A stretch of 64,000 bases of DNA from Rhynochetos jubatus (taxonomy: Eukaryota > Chordata > Aves > Eurypygiformes > Rhynochetidae): the NCBI GenBank assembly GCA_027574665.1, contig CM050651.1, positions 4,961,501-5,025,500 on the forward strand. The letters are read 5' to 3'. A program made the translations under genes and the position numbers. Below, piece after piece: positions 51,940 to 64,000 of the stretch (positions are counted from its first letter, which is position 1; every line of letters starts with the position of its first letter). The notes beneath the pieces were generated by a model, which saw nothing but the letters and a program-made list of their open reading frames with translations, did not search any database and was not told where the DNA came from.

Positions 51940-53185
51940 TCATGTAAATGTTGGTTTGTAAAATATGGGGAGGTATGACAAGCTGGATTTTTTTAATGAG
52001 CTGTTTGGTTTTAACAATAGTTTGTGCCTACCTACATATTTAACTAAATACACAGGGGCGGGGGGTGGAAATCAGAGCACTAAAAATTAGGCAGTAGATG
52101 AATGTGTTCATATAACTGTGCTTTGTGTTAAAAAAACCCAAAACACACCACACTCAGAACACCACCATCTCTACGTAAATCTTAGGAATCTCCTAAATTA
52201 CACTCAAAGGGCTTTGCTATCACTGGTTGTCCCAATACGAAGAGGTTATCAGACCAAGGGAAGAGATGAGCAATAGGATACTCATAGTTACTGGGTTAGT
52301 GGTTGCCTTGACAGCCTATTGCTCTGTTAATTAAGGCTCAGCCTTGCCCAACAGACAGCAGTTGTCCTCTCTTGCACTGAGAGGTTAAAAACACCAGAAT
52401 TCTTACCAGAATTCAGAGGTTAAAAATACCAATGACAGGAGATACTCAAGTTATCATCTCTTTGGTGTTTTGCCATGAGTTTAAAGGTTAGTTTAGCAAA
52501 CAGGAATAAGGAAGTCCTTCCCTAGGACAGGGCCTAATGAAATTTCTCTACTGTGTTGCTGTGGTGCAAAACTTCCCAGCTTACAGGCTTTCAGCCTTTG
52601 ATTTCTCTGATTCACTGCTGAAGCTCATCTCTTTCACAGTATGGAAGTCACAGTATATGGTCATTCACACGTTTTATTAACAGGGAAAGGTCCAAAATGG
52701 ATAGACAAAAATATAAGAAGAACACAACAGTGCTCACCTTGGGGAGCTCAATTTTTCTAATGTCCTGACCTGTAACAGTGCTATAAACAACAGCTGAAAA
52801 GGGACAAGTTAAGTAAAGTAACTTTTAAGGAGAGGATTGCTACTGAGGTACTGCATGGCTCTAAGTAAATAGAGTCACTGATACTGTGGAAAAAATCAAC
52901 AGCAAAAAGACCCTGTACAAGTTTAGCTGTCCACGTGTGAAAACAGCAACACCAATGCTCGTTATTCCAAAATCAAACTGGTTTACCTCATCTTCACTTA
53001 ATTTTGAAAGCATTAACGAGGCCTGTGAAAAAAAAGAGGGTATGGTTTGGTCCTACGGGGGAAGGTTTGCAAAGTCATGGTTACAAACCAGGCAGTAAAC
53101 AGTTTGTGTCTTTAAAATTATCCCTTATGGGATTTAGTCATGTTGCCTATGTAGAGGGTTTTTTGGGTTTTTTTAAGAGAGATCA
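51940..53185. other. Unique non-coding DNA
   Basis: Holds a pair of near-identical 16-mers, GAGGTTAAAAACACCA (52381-52396) and GAGGTTAAAAATACCA (52416-52431), 35 bases apart. No gene seen. Confidence 0.5.
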
Positions 53186-53252
53186 GAGAACCATAGAATG
53201 GTTTGGGTTGGAAGGGACCTTAAAGATCACCTAGTTCCAATCCCTCTGCCAG
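53186..53252 (-). mobile_element. CR1 LINE 3' stub, 67 bp
   Basis: GAACCATAGAATGGTTTGGG, the TTGGAAGGGACCTTAAAGAT block and CTAGTTCCAATCCCTCTGCC are the complement of only the last bases of a young-type CR1, an extreme 5' truncation. Low divergence suggests a fairly recent insertion. Confidence 0.9.
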
Positions 53253-55217
53253 AAGGATTTATTAAAATGGACACTGAATCCTCCCCTTGGACAGCTGTTG
53301 TTATTACACATATTCAGACATCTTAGGAACAAGGAGTTCACCTTAAATACATTAGGGGGTTAATTCAGTTTTCAGTAAGTACTTCTCTAATTTCTCCTCC
53401 ATGCATAACATTTACACTGGATCGTTTACAGCTGGCAGCTGTAAACACAAATCATGGCAACTACAAATAATATTGGCAGCATAGTGATTTACAGTTAAGG
53501 TCATTTAAAGATAACATCTACTCTTCATTATTCAGTCACGTGCAATGCATGTGGCCCAAGGAAGACACTCTGTTACTTAATGAGGATGCTCCAAGGATGC
53601 TTCTACCTACAATTTTTCTTTTCATATTTTGGGAGTGTCTCACTTTGCTGAACAGTTTTATTAATCAAATTTAACCCTTCTGGAGTTTTTTAATAAAAAA
53701 AGTAAACAAGAACTATTGCACAGTCACTATAGTTTGAAAGTTACACTTCTGAAAATCTTCTGCAATGACTGTTCTGGTAGACGTAGAAAGCATCCAAGAC
53801 TTATTTGTGGCATGTTTAGATTTAACATCCTGTACCTACACAATTTTTTCTTGAAGCAACACTTGCAAGAACATTTTTTCCCCCCGCTGTCATAGAGTAG
53901 CATTCCCAGATCACTGCCACCATCCCATTAATTCCTTCCTGGGAAAATGGCAAGGAAACAATAACGTTGTTTTGTCATTAGTTACTCATAATAATGACAG
54001 CAGCAACATTAAAATGGGATTCAATATGATGCTCATACAGATCCTATAACCCTTCTTTTTTTCTCTCAAGCAAGGTTAAGAGGAAGTGTGCTATATGTTT
54101 GAAATAGTTTGCAGCTATTCCTCCCAGACCTCAGTACTAAAGCGTTATTCCTCTATTTTAGACACACACAGAGTAGGGTCCAGTTGCTCTTTGGCCCTGA
54201 TAATGCAAACGCATATGGATCCAAGTAAATTCATGCGCACTGTAAGCTTAGTCACATACATAAATGTTTGCAGGATCATGCCTTAGCATATAAATTAGCA
54301 CCTAATATTGTTTGCCCTTAGTCGTAGCACAATATATCGTGTGTGTAGTTTTATTTTGCTAATTTACTGTGTCAGATTCCCACGTCAGAGATGCATCAAC
54401 ACAGGTGGGAGAAAAGTAAGAGCTACTCTTCTGTGCAGGCATTAAGACACCTATTTCCAGAATATTACTTTTATTAAAAATAAGGAGCATTGTTATACGA
54501 GTTATTAAAATGCAATTGATACTTACTTTAAACTCAAAATATTACCTAAATTCATTGTCGTTCTTTTAAATGAATATCTGATAAAAGAATGTAATCACAG
54601 TGCAACCAGGAGGAAAACAGAAGAGCCTACCGAGCTGATAAAAATACCGAGCTGTTAGATAACAAGATGTATTAAATTACATATTTCTGTGTACCAGACA
54701 ACACTGTTTTGTTAAACAGCAAAGTTCTTTTATTTAAATAATTGAATGCTACAAGAACAAAAGATACTACTGTAGTGCAATGGGTTATCACCTAATCAGC
54801 TTCCTACACAGTGTGCCCAATACACTTTAATAAAACTTGGTTGTGCCTTAAGAATAAGCCTGCAGGTACTTCTGCAACAGTTTTTATAGCTGCTGTCACC
54901 CGCACTGCTTTAATTCTACATTTCAGTGTTATAGTGGCAGTCTGTTTCCTCTGAAATGTATTTGTGTGTCTTGTTTCCACAGACACTTTTATGATTAACC
55001 ATCTTGGCATCAGCAAAACTTAAAATTAACACAGAAACACATTACTCTTAAAAGCAACAATCTTGTGGATTTCACAAAGACATTTCCTAACCTCTGCAGT
55101 AAATGGTTGAGCTTCTTTTTCCTTTTTTTTTTATACCCCAATGATTCATGAATTTTTTTCTTCCAAGGGCAACTGTCAACTGGAAGTAGTAAGAATACCA
55201 TCCCCACATAGAAAGAA
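53253..55217. other. Unique non-coding DNA
   Basis: No gene or recognisable repeat. AT-rich throughout. Confidence 0.5.
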
Positions 55218-55243
55218 TATATTTATATATATATATATATATA
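55218..55243 (+). repeat. TA dinucleotide microsatellite
   Basis: TATATTTATATATATATATA and following TA units; about eight uninterrupted TA pairs in the core. Likely polymorphic. Confidence 0.95.
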
Positions 55244-55790
55244 GATACTACACTCTTCAAAAAGACAGCAACTTGAATTTCTTCAAGTAAATACAAGAAT
55301 TAGGGTGGAGGCTGACTATGGAATAGTGTCCATTGTACTTAAAGAAAGCTTCTTTTATATTATTTAGACAAGACTTATGCAGACAACTTTTCCATTCTAC
55401 TGTTATTCTTCAGGCACCTCCTGAGAACACCTAAAGGATCAACACCCAGTACAGCCTACACATGACACAGTACATCCTTGTCTAATGTATGTGCAGAGCC
55501 AGAAGACTCTGAACCCAGGAAATACAAAGGATAGAACTAAAGAAGTTTATTCAATCATCTTGACATGGGAACCAAGATTTGGTTCTTGCAGCTGGGGCAA
55601 GAAGCAAGTAAGAATTATGTACCATACGAAAAGAAATTCTCCACGGAATGTGGAAAGAGCACAGCTGGGGGAGGACATGGAAAGGAAAGCACACATTATG
55701 AAGGTTGAAGGTGCAGAAGCAGCAGCACGTCTTCAATGAATAATACTTTGGAATGGGATGGGTTGAGCCTGTGACTTAAATCTGCTTGAA
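55244..55790. other. Unique non-coding DNA
   Basis: Contains an 84-codon plus-strand frame (55485-55739), Lys/Arg/Glu-rich because of A/G-rich DNA. An opposing frame of 61 codons lies on the other strand. Neither is supported as a gene. Confidence 0.45.
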
Positions 55791-55835
55791 AAGAACACAG
55801 ATCTACCTATCTAAAGAACACAGAACATCTATCTA
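55791..55835 (+). repeat. Two-copy ~22-bp tandem repeat
   Basis: AAGAACACAGATCTACCTAT CTA is followed directly by AAGAACACAGAACATCTATC TA. The two units differ by a few bases and one indel. Confidence 0.85.
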
Positions 55836-57166
55836 AACTGGTATATGTTTTGTCACAGGACTGAGTGTAAAACAGCCAAAGCAACCCTCACAAAAAGAGG
55901 GGGCACAATGGAGCTGAACTGATTATGTGAAAAGCTGCACTTTATTAAGTATGGGAACTATATGTCAGTTATATACACACAAGTATGCATATACAAGAAT
56001 GGCAATTATGTCAATTCCAGTGCAATTAAAACAAAGTGGAGGGGTGTCATTTAGATAAGCCTGTGTGTACTGAATGATCATATCAAAGCCACTGCCACAA
56101 AAAGGAGGAGGAAAGTAAGGCAAACCTGACCTCATGCTGAGGAAGGAACAGAAACTTACTTCTATTTACTCATTTTCAAGTTCCATAAACAGACATTTGT
56201 CATCAGTCTCAGATGGGGACAGTCATGTTTATGTTTACTATTACAACATAATTGTTTAGCAGATTTATCACCATTTTCCTTCTCAGCTCCATAATTTCTC
56301 AGTACCTAGAAAGCACCTGTGTCCATTCAAAAAAAAAAAACAACCTATGGCATATAACTGGACCATTCTTAAACTACATTTGTGGGACTGAGACCTGATC
56401 TTACAGTGCAAAGAGATATCCAGTTAGAAACAACATGAAAAAGATTTCTTTGACCCTTCAGGCAGCCACAGCTAGGGCCACAGTCTGGGATTCTGAGAGC
56501 TTCCAGTAAGGTCCAGGTCACTCCCAGGTTACTTTACAGTTTCCAAGTTCAGGAATTGTGAAGATTCTGACAGCAGTTTCCAATAGATTAGTAACTCTCT
56601 CCAACTCCAGAACATGTGTGCAGACTAGGGTTTTGTTTGAGGTCTTTCAAGAGCCAGGTACAGATTTTATATATTTAATTTTCCCATCTTGGAAAAATTC
56701 TCACATGCCTTTTTTTTGTTTTCCTCCTGCCCTCTTTCCTTTTAATTATATTGTATTTATTGGTAATGAGAACAAGATTTTGAGAAGTTATTGTTGGTTC
56801 TAACTTTTTTAGACATTTGCACATCGAACAAGTAGAGCCTCATCTTCTCAGCTTCCTCTAATCTGGGAGGTTTTTCTCTTCAAGTAATAAAAACATTCTA
56901 TTTATATCTAGACGCATACTTTATAAAAAAGAAATAACACAGATATCACAGATCACATTAACAGTGCTTACAATGTGGTAGGAAACGACTTCTAGAGATA
57001 GACACACCAGCAAGGTACTGATTAGTCTCATTTGTTAACATTTTCAGTGGTTTTCAGCACACTTCTCTAAGCAGAGTTTCACAAGAGACAGTAGACATTT
57101 ATTTTGTAGCTCCTTTAATATTTAAGGACAACCTAATAAAACCCCATTTGTCTTAAAGTTGTACTA
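55836..57166. other. Unique non-coding DNA
   Basis: A12 run near 56329-56341. No gene seen; the 81-codon frame at 56558-56803 is Phe/Ile-rich and random-looking. Confidence 0.5.
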
Positions 57167-57215
57167 TGTTGTGGTTTAACCTCAGCTAGCAATAAAATAC
57201 CATGCAGCACAACTG
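57167..57215 (-). mobile_element. LTR end fragment, same family as 24.4 and 51.6 kb
   Basis: TGTTGTGGTTTAACCTCAGC is the best-preserved copy of this LTR terminus in the window. It is followed by AGCAATAAAATACCATGCAG, matching the AGCAACTAAGCACCACACAG block at 24.4 kb. Similarity fades after about 50 bases and no matching right terminus is found downstream, so this is a fragment or a very decayed copy. Orientation inferred as for the other copies. Confidence 0.7.
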
Positions 57216-59822
57216 GTAATTACCATAATGGTTCATCAAAACTCCTCTTTATTGTGGTAAACTATTATCCCTCTTTTGTAGGATTGTTTCTAAGTGTTAC
57301 TTGCTTACCCTCCTCTTTGCCTCTCCCCCTCCAATTAAAAAACCCCTACCTTTCATACTCTTATTTTCCTATTCTTTTTAATAACTTCATATAATTATTT
57401 CCTGGGAAGTTAAAGAAAAGCTTCCACCATTATTAATACATTAAAAAGTCTCAAAAACAATCACATAATGCAAACATAGCATTGGAAGAAGCAGCTTTGA
57501 AACAAACAATCCAGCAACGCTCAACTGAGTTTTAGAAGCATAGATGTGACAGAACTAAACAACCCAACTGTGTAGTTGCTAATTGTATGGATTAATAAAC
57601 AGCATCATCTGCAACAACCCATATGAATGTTTGCTCTGGCTAAATTAGGCTCTAAAACAATGGTGAGCTGTCACAGAAATGGATGGGAAACTGAGAAGCA
57701 GGTGTTCGTGAAACAGGAAGATCACTGCCTTTCATTTCAACAACCACATCATATTCCTTTAACTTGATGTATGTTAGGTGAAGTTTTTCTGTCTCTCATC
57801 CCTATTTTGGTCAGGTATATCACTACTTCAGCATGTTTTTAATCATTCCCTATACACCTTTAGAAATAATGACGGTTGTCTTAGCATAAAACCCCAGCCC
57901 TAATGTCACTAAACACGGGAAACAAGAGCTTGCGTTTATCTACACCCATTTGGGTAGACTATAATCATACCATAATAAAAACTGTGCAGAGCTCAAGTTT
58001 AAACACAACATGTTTCATAGTAAGTTTTTCTCTACTGCCAAATAAACATTGTAAGAGTCATTCATTGCTGCTTGGCACAAGAATTTCCTTTCCAGCATAG
58101 AAATTGCTGAGCAACTCAAGTAGAGGAAACCAAAGTTGCTAATACAAACTGTGAAGATTGCTTCAGTTGAAAGGAGTTCAGCTTTCATGTAGTTGCCTGT
58201 TTAACCTTATGGTACAATAATTCAACTGCCTAAACAAGGTTTTGAAATTAATATTTATTGTTGTACTCGCAGAACAAGATCAATGCATTATGTCCCATGA
58301 ATACAGCCCAGCCTACAGAAGAGATGTGGTCTCTGTACAACCTCTTCAAAGCAGCTGATTAGAAGTGGATCATCATTTTTGTCATGTTTTTAAAGTCTTA
58401 AAATAATAACAACTGAAAACATATTTGCCTTTAAGTTGCTTTACATTCATTAGCATAATAAAAATAATTCATTTTGGACTGAACAGAAGGAACACCTGCC
58501 CATTAACTCTGTTCAAAATTAAAAAGATGGTAGCTATTTTTCCACAGATTGTGTAAAATTCAAAAACAACTTCCATGAAAATGCAGAGAAAACATTTGTC
58601 ACTAGCTCACTAGTCCAGAGCTTCAGGATAAGCAATTTTTTGTGAAATCAGACTTAGTGGGTAGTGAAAATAATGACATCACCTTTCAAATATCAAAGGG
58701 TTTATTACAACATTTAATAAAGGTCTTATTTGCAAGTGATGTTTTTTTCAACTGAAAATTAAACAAATTTAAGAAGTGGAATAAAACATTTAATTCCATT
58801 TTTTTTTTTCCCCAGAAAAAGTAATATTCTTATCTGTCTAATCAAAAAGGTATGCTTGTAAGTATCATTATTACTACCTATAGTAAGAAACACTTCAAAA
58901 TCTTGGTTCTGGGTAAAAGCTCTGGTTATTTTCCAGCTCAGCAAGGATTGCTGTTTCCATCACCTGGGTTAACACACAGGAAAAACTTCTGTGTAACAGC
59001 TGAAAAGGAGCTCTAAAAACCTGCAGGTGATCTCTGTGCACCCTTAAATACAAACTATTATTAATACAAGGATTCTTATATCTAACTTTCCTAATGGAAA
59101 CCAACAAAGAAGGTAAAGAACTTCACAATCTCATTGAGTCCATGGAAAACACTGAAACTGTTCTGTTTTAGATTAATCTCTATAACCTTTGGTATACTTC
59201 CTACTATTTCTGCATCAGTAGATGTAAAATAGTTAATTTCCATATTATATAAAAACACCTATTCAAAATTTTATGCAGGAAACTTTACACACAAGATTAC
59301 ATTAGTGTGTTTTTTCTGCAGTTTACAGGTGTCAGAAGAAAAAGCTACACAACAGTTCTGTATTGAATTTCTTAAGTGCTGTCTTTCTCTCGATACACTT
59401 TCATACAGCATTGTTGGAAGTAAAAAGAATCCACCTTAGGAGGTTATACTATGTAAGTAAACTAAAGTCTTAAATAAGCAGAATTTATTGACTTGTCTCT
59501 GATGCACTGCAAGATGACAGACATTACCAGACCAGTTTAGGGCTCTTATTATTTACTATTTAGACTGATACTGTGTAGAATAAGGAGTGCACACATTCTT
59601 CAATTCGCTGGTAAGGTATGACCAAGTTCCACACCACAGTGTCCCCAACCAGCCTTCATTCCACAATTCTGACATTACTACTTTTAACCTTAGTGGAAAC
59701 TTCAAAATCAGTATGACATACTCCTGAAGTACCTTAACAAGACACAAGTGAGATGTAAAGATCATCTGCATGTTTTGAGCACCTTGTGTGTGTTTCTAAT
59801 GAAATACATACATATATGAACA
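57216..59822. other. Unique non-coding DNA
   Basis: No gene supported. AT-rich with a T12-type run near 58799-58810. Confidence 0.5.
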
Positions 59823-60519
59823 CACTTGAGAAGGACTTGGGGGTGCTGGTGGATGAAAAGCTGGACATGAGCCAGCAGTGTGCGCTGGCAGCCCAGAAAG
59901 CCAACCGGATCCTGAGCTGTATCAGGAGAAGTGTGGCCAGCAGGGTGAGGGAGGGGATTCCCCCCTCTACTCTGCTCATGTCAGACCCCACCTGGAGTGC
60001 TGTGTCCAGCTGTGGAGCCCTCAGCATAAGAAGGATATACACCAGTAGGAGCGAGAACAGAGGAGGCCACCAAGATGCTCAGAGGGCTGGAGCACCTCTC
60101 CTATGGGGACAGGCTGAGAGAGATGGGCTTGGTCAGCCTGGAGAAAAGACAACTCCCTCCAAGGAGACCTTACAGCACCTTCCAGTATCTGAAGAGGCCT
60201 ACAAGAAAGCTGGGGGGCAGGGGGGTGTGGGGTGTGGGGGTGTGCGGGGAGGACTTTTACAAGGGCCTGTAGCAACAGGACAAGGGTAACGGGTTTAAAT
60301 TGAAAGAAGGTAGATTTAGCTTGGACATCAGGAAGAAATTCTTCCTGGAGAGGGTGACAAAACAGGTTGTGCAGAGAAGCTGGAAGTGTCCAAGGTGAGG
60401 CTGGGTGAGGCTTGGAGCAACCTGGTCTACTGGAGGGTGTCCCTGCCCATGGCAGGTGGGTTGGAACTAGATGATCTTTACGGTCCCTTCCAACCCCAAA
60501 ACCATTCTGTGATTCCATG
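59823..60519 (+). mobile_element. CR1 LINE, 5'-truncated, plus orientation
   Basis: Sense CR1 runs from GAGAAGGACTTGGGGGTGCT to the terminus AACCATTCTGTGATTCCATG. The first part encodes the reverse-transcriptase tail in frame ([20 protein letters not shown], then [11 protein letters not shown]). A frameshift follows between about 59970 and 60070, after which the proper frame is the one holding RGLEHLSYGDRLREMGLVSL (60075-60272). There is a G-rich expansion at 60211-60252. Near 60378-60392 bases are missing compared with the other copies (the ATGCCCCATCCCTGG-type block). It shares ACCAGTAGGAGCGAGAACAG with the 25.6 kb copy and ATCTGAAGAGGCCTACAAGA with the 46.7 kb copy. Non-autonomous remnant. 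Confidence 0.95.
60211..60252 (+). repeat. G-rich tract inside CR1 (G-quadruplex motif)
   Basis: Five G-runs of 6, 6, 4, 5 and 4 are separated by CA, TGT, TGT and TGTGC on the CR1 sense strand. The tract lies at the same element position as the tract at 47.05 kb, between AAGAAAGCT and GGACTTTTACAAGGG. Fits a G-quadruplex pattern with loops of 2-5 bases. Confidence 0.9.
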
Positions 60520-60954
60520 ACATGCACATGGCATGAACATGGGCTACAAATTATTTTTCCCTGGATTTAAAGCTACTTAATGGACCGACTGTCTGAAAAG
60601 TGATGATGGGACACTAGAGAGCTGACCCATTTTTCTATCCAAAATGAAACCAGGAAGGAGAACTAAGATGGAGTAAGCGAATCTGGAGTCTAATATGCAT
60701 ACAAAACTACACAAAGTGAGTGTTAAAAATGTTGTTAGAACAAAGACCTTCTTTCTGTTGATTAAAAAAATAAAACCTGAAGACTGTAATAGTCAGAACA
60801 CAAATATGAAAGGAAGTCCATTGATTACATTGGTAGTAAGTGACCTGGGTTTTTTTCCTGCAATAGTTTCATCTCATTCAAAGCAGCACATTCTTTGACA
60901 CATTTCTAAATCAACAGATCCAAGAAAGTTTGAAAGAAGCAAAAAAGCTCACGG
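60520..60954. other. Unique spacer
   Basis: No gene or repeat seen. Confidence 0.5.
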
Positions 60955-61190
60955 ACATAAGGGAGAAAGCCCCTAGAATATGAAGAAAGATTAAGAGAAC
61001 CAGGGCACGTTCCTTCTGGCAAAAAAAAAAAAGGACAGAGTAGATGTAACTGTCTATAGATACATAAAGGGACGATATAAAGAAAAGGATCAATTAATCT
61101 CATTAGTTAAAGACAACAGAAGAGGATATAGTGGGCTTAACTGCAGGAAGGGTACTTTAAGTTAAATATTTGGGAAAAACAGTAAGTGTA
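60955..61190 (+). mobile_element. Ancient CR1-like LINE fragment, plus orientation
   Basis: Blocks in order resemble an old CR1/L3-type tail: GAATATGAAGAAAGATTAAG, AGATACATAAAGGGACG, GTGGGCTTAACTGCAGGAAG and TTTAAGTTAAATATTTGGGA, the last matching the usual GGTTGGACATTAGGAAAAAC position. An A12 run interrupts it at about 61021-61032. The match is degenerate and recognised by pattern only. Confidence 0.55.
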
Positions 61191-64000
61191 AGCACGGAGC
61201 AGCAGGGTAGCAAAGGATCAGTGAAACGACGTGGTTTAGGCTTAACTTGACACCCATCTATTGAGACTAGTTTGCAAATAATTAAATGTTTTAGAACGAT
61301 TGGCCAAGATGTCTCACTGAGTGTGCCTTTCAAACATCCTGAACTTCATTGCTTACTGCATCAATGGTTGCTTTAAGAGGGAAGATGGAAACTGCAGTGG
61401 AGGTTAACATTAAGTAAAAACTAGGAAAAGAAACCACAGCAGTAAAAGGTAGAATTAAAGTGGATGTTTCATAATTTTCATTGGTTCAGCTGAAGAGAAA
61501 GTATTTTCTTCTGAATCTATAACATCAGATGTATAAAAGAGGTCCAGTATCTACAAGACACCCAAAATACAGTTTATCAGCTACAGTGTTAAAATGATAA
61601 ACTTTCTCAGCTTTCAAATTATTAAAAAAAACTGTATTATTAGGATCAGAAACTGACAACATCAAAAGTACCTAATCAAAACCAGGCTCCTTATCTGCAC
61701 TTAACACAGCAAATTATCAGATAATTTGAAGGCTCCCTTGCTGTTAATGTTTTCAGCTGCTTGGCATCCTTGTCAGTGGCACACGTTAAAAATTTTTGCT
61801 CAGCAGTTGGCAAGTGTTTTCTGGGCTTTTTTAACAAATGCTTCAAGTAAACTGGAAAGAGTGAAAATTATGCCAGTATTGACTTGCAGCTTCAAGTAGT
61901 TGCTCTAGAAATTTACTTTTGTTTCAGTGGCTGCATGAACCACATACTAAATATATTTGGCTTCATTAGAAGCCATCCATCACCTGCCATAGATGGATAC
62001 CGGCTTACATACACTCTCCAGCATTTGCCTATCTATAAAGGCATATAGATGACAATTCTGCCTCTGTAGCTCATACTGTTCAACCAGGCAAAATAAAGAA
62101 GATTCTTAAACCGTAAAGGCAATTCTAAAACTATATAAACACACACTACATGAGACAGGGTAAAGATCTCATGGCTCTCCTACTGATTTTGTTTAGAATA
62201 CACAAGTGCTCGTATCTGCTACAGAGGTCTTTGAAAACCTGTAAGAAATTGTTCAACTGTTGTTAGTAAAACTTGAAGCCTTAATGCAGACCTTAAGCTG
62301 TTTTCTGCTGCTGTTTTCAATAATATGTCAATTACACTTCTTCCCTGAGAAACTGGATGATACAGCGCTGCATATCAGGGTGACAGCCAGCAGGCAAATT
62401 ATAATAGGGATCCAAAGTTTGCTAAATGAACCTTAGCAGCAGTGAGATACATTTACTAAATTCTTTTTCTCACTCCAGGATAAGGCGGGCAAATGAGGAT
62501 GGCTGCTCTAAAAAGGCAGGAAGTATAGCATCTTGAAAACCAGTATTATTAGTAAATAAATACACACAAGTACAGCTGAAAGTGACCACATACTGGTAGG
62601 AGTGTATGACAACAGTGGTAAGGAAAAGTATTGATCTTAAGACATCTGTTCTACTCTGTTCTTTTTTTCCCGAAACCTTGTTTTAAAGTCATCAGGACTG
62701 ATACCGTAGTCATGAACATAAAGACGGGAACATCAGTTTAATTACTTATGAAGATTCCTTTTCCATTCAAGGTGTCTTACAAAAGAATGTACATGCAACT
62801 ATTTGTGCTTGCATGCAGTATCACTCCTCACAAGTAGGTTGGATTTTTAAGACACCTGCAAATTATTACATATGTATGTAGGCAGGCTTAAAGAAATACT
62901 TCAGTGTAATAGATTTGTCACTAATAACAGCAACAAAACAGTCAAAACAACATTAGTTTCAGACATCCCATATCCAAATACTTCATACAGTTAGCTTGCT
63001 TTCCTCTTTTTCTTGCTCTAACCAACACTTTGTACGCTGCCTGCCTTCCTCTGGGTTACTACTACACCCCCCACCACCTTAGACTAACAAAGTGAAGTAA
63101 GTGCACTTAAGATGCACCTTCCCATCCCTCTGCCCTCAAACACAGTTACTCCGCCTTCTCCTTCAGTTAATCCCACAGCAACTCTCAAAGGAAAGCCTGT
63201 TTGATAAAAGCTCTGGAGTTGATTCATGTAACAAGCAACAGGAAATTTGTTGTGCAAAACAACAACAAACATCTCTCCAAAGGGAGAGGCACCCATGCAA
63301 CTTCATGTGTGTTTAAGAACTCCAGAAAAGGCTGTCTGTGCCCTGGTGAGAAGAGTGATTAGGATTGTTAAAGACCAGTCAACACCCTAGTGGTTCTCCC
63401 TTCTTCCATACCAGTCAAGATTATTTGATCACCACTGTCAAGAGTAAGTCTTCCCCAGTTAAGGATCTTCTCCCAGATTTATTCACTGGTTTTATATACA
63501 TATACCTCCACTGACCCAAAGAATCAAAAGATAGATAATCCCTGAATTGCTAAACTTCTCTCCTTCTCACTGAAGAGAAAATGCCATTTTTAAGTACAAG
63601 TTTCATCAAGAAAAGAGACAGCTAAGGGGCTGACCACATTTGTCTTCTCTGAGCTGCCACTGACACTCCCCCTGACAAATACGTTGTTTCTAGATAAAAG
63701 TCTCTTTCAGATGACTAATTATAAGTAACCAGTAAGCCTGTACTGTAATTGCTCATCAAGAACATTTTGTTATGCCTAGGGTGAGCACCAACATGTGAAG
63801 CAAGGAATACTGCAGGCTGAAAACAAAGGCATACTGTGTCTTTAGAACACAAAAAAAAATTGAAGATTTTGTAATTAATTACTGCAGTAATTAAAGTATA
63901 GAAAGTGATAGCAGGTGAAACATACAGTGTCTTGTTAGTAGTATGTTTTTATATACCATAATGAAGAAAAACAAATACACACATATTCTACACATGAAGC
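61191..64000. other. Unique non-coding DNA
   Basis: No gene supported. One good acceptor-like site (pyrimidine tract ending CACTCCAG at about 62479) precedes a short open block without a convincing donor. Overlapping 70-codon frames on both strands at 63084-63316 look random. Confidence 0.5.

Noticed and set aside
55485-55739. 84-codon plus-strand frame with charged composition
   Set aside because: A/G-rich DNA gives Lys/Arg/Glu codons; a frame of similar length lies opposite and no homology is recognised.
59786-60289. 167-codon plus-strand frame taken as one gene
   Set aside because: Only its first part is in the CR1 protein frame; after a frameshift the remainder is out-of-frame CR1 sequence. 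It also starts in unique DNA.
60021-60527. 168-codon minus-strand frame
   Set aside because: Antisense of the plus-oriented CR1 at 59.8 kb.
62463-62530. Possible plus-strand exon after CTCACTCCAG
   Set aside because: No convincing donor, and the open frame is short and unremarkable.
1-64000. CRISPR arrays, operons, tRNA or rRNA genes, telomere repeats
   Set aside because: No regularly spaced repeats, no compact gene clusters, no cloverleaf or ribosomal sequence and no TTAGGG arrays were seen; composition and repeats are those of a bird nuclear chromosome.

Overview
The window is vertebrate nuclear DNA, almost certainly from a bird. It is AT-rich and CpG-poor, has no long open reading frames and is dense in splice-like noise. 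It carries at least eight pieces of the CR1 non-LTR retrotransposon, the dominant avian LINE, plus three pieces of an LTR family that begins with TGTTGTGGTTTAAC-like sequence. I associate that LTR with neoavian birds rather than chicken, from memory and not from a search. Nothing bacterial, viral (beyond old LTRs) or plasmid-like is present: there are no operons, CRISPR arrays, tRNA or rRNA genes.

Layout. 1-9.7 kb is unique non-coding DNA with one weak exon candidate on the minus strand (571-642) and a hairpin at 4.53 kb. 9.76-9.93 kb is an old CR1 tail. 9.9-23.4 kb is unique DNA with a Z-DNA-like alternating tract at 22.3 kb. 23.4-26.3 kb is a repeat cluster: CR1 (minus), LTR, CR1 (plus). 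26-46.7 kb is mostly unique. It holds the best coding candidate in the window, a 154-nt exon-like block on the minus strand at 37381-37534. It also holds a 789-nt plus-strand frame at 30.1-30.9 kb broken by one stop, and a very weak exon-like block at 32.3 kb. 46.7-61.2 kb is repeat-rich: five CR1 pieces, a nearly full-length decayed LTR with a 5-bp flank repeat, an LTR fragment, and several microsatellites. 61.2-64 kb is unique DNA in which I see no gene.

Interpretation. The window is best read as intronic or intergenic avian DNA, possibly within a large minus-strand gene if the exon candidates are real. I could not identify that gene. I did not find a new biological system. The most checkable observations are the unidentified exon at 37.4 kb, the long nearly open frame at 30.1 kb, and G-quadruplex-forming tracts that have expanded at the same internal site in two separate CR1 copies. 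Also worth checking are inverted CR1 pairs that could form long RNA duplexes, and an LTR whose target-site repeat differs only by a CpG-type transition. All boundaries of repeats are by eye and are good to about 5-20 bases for young copies and 20-50 for old ones.
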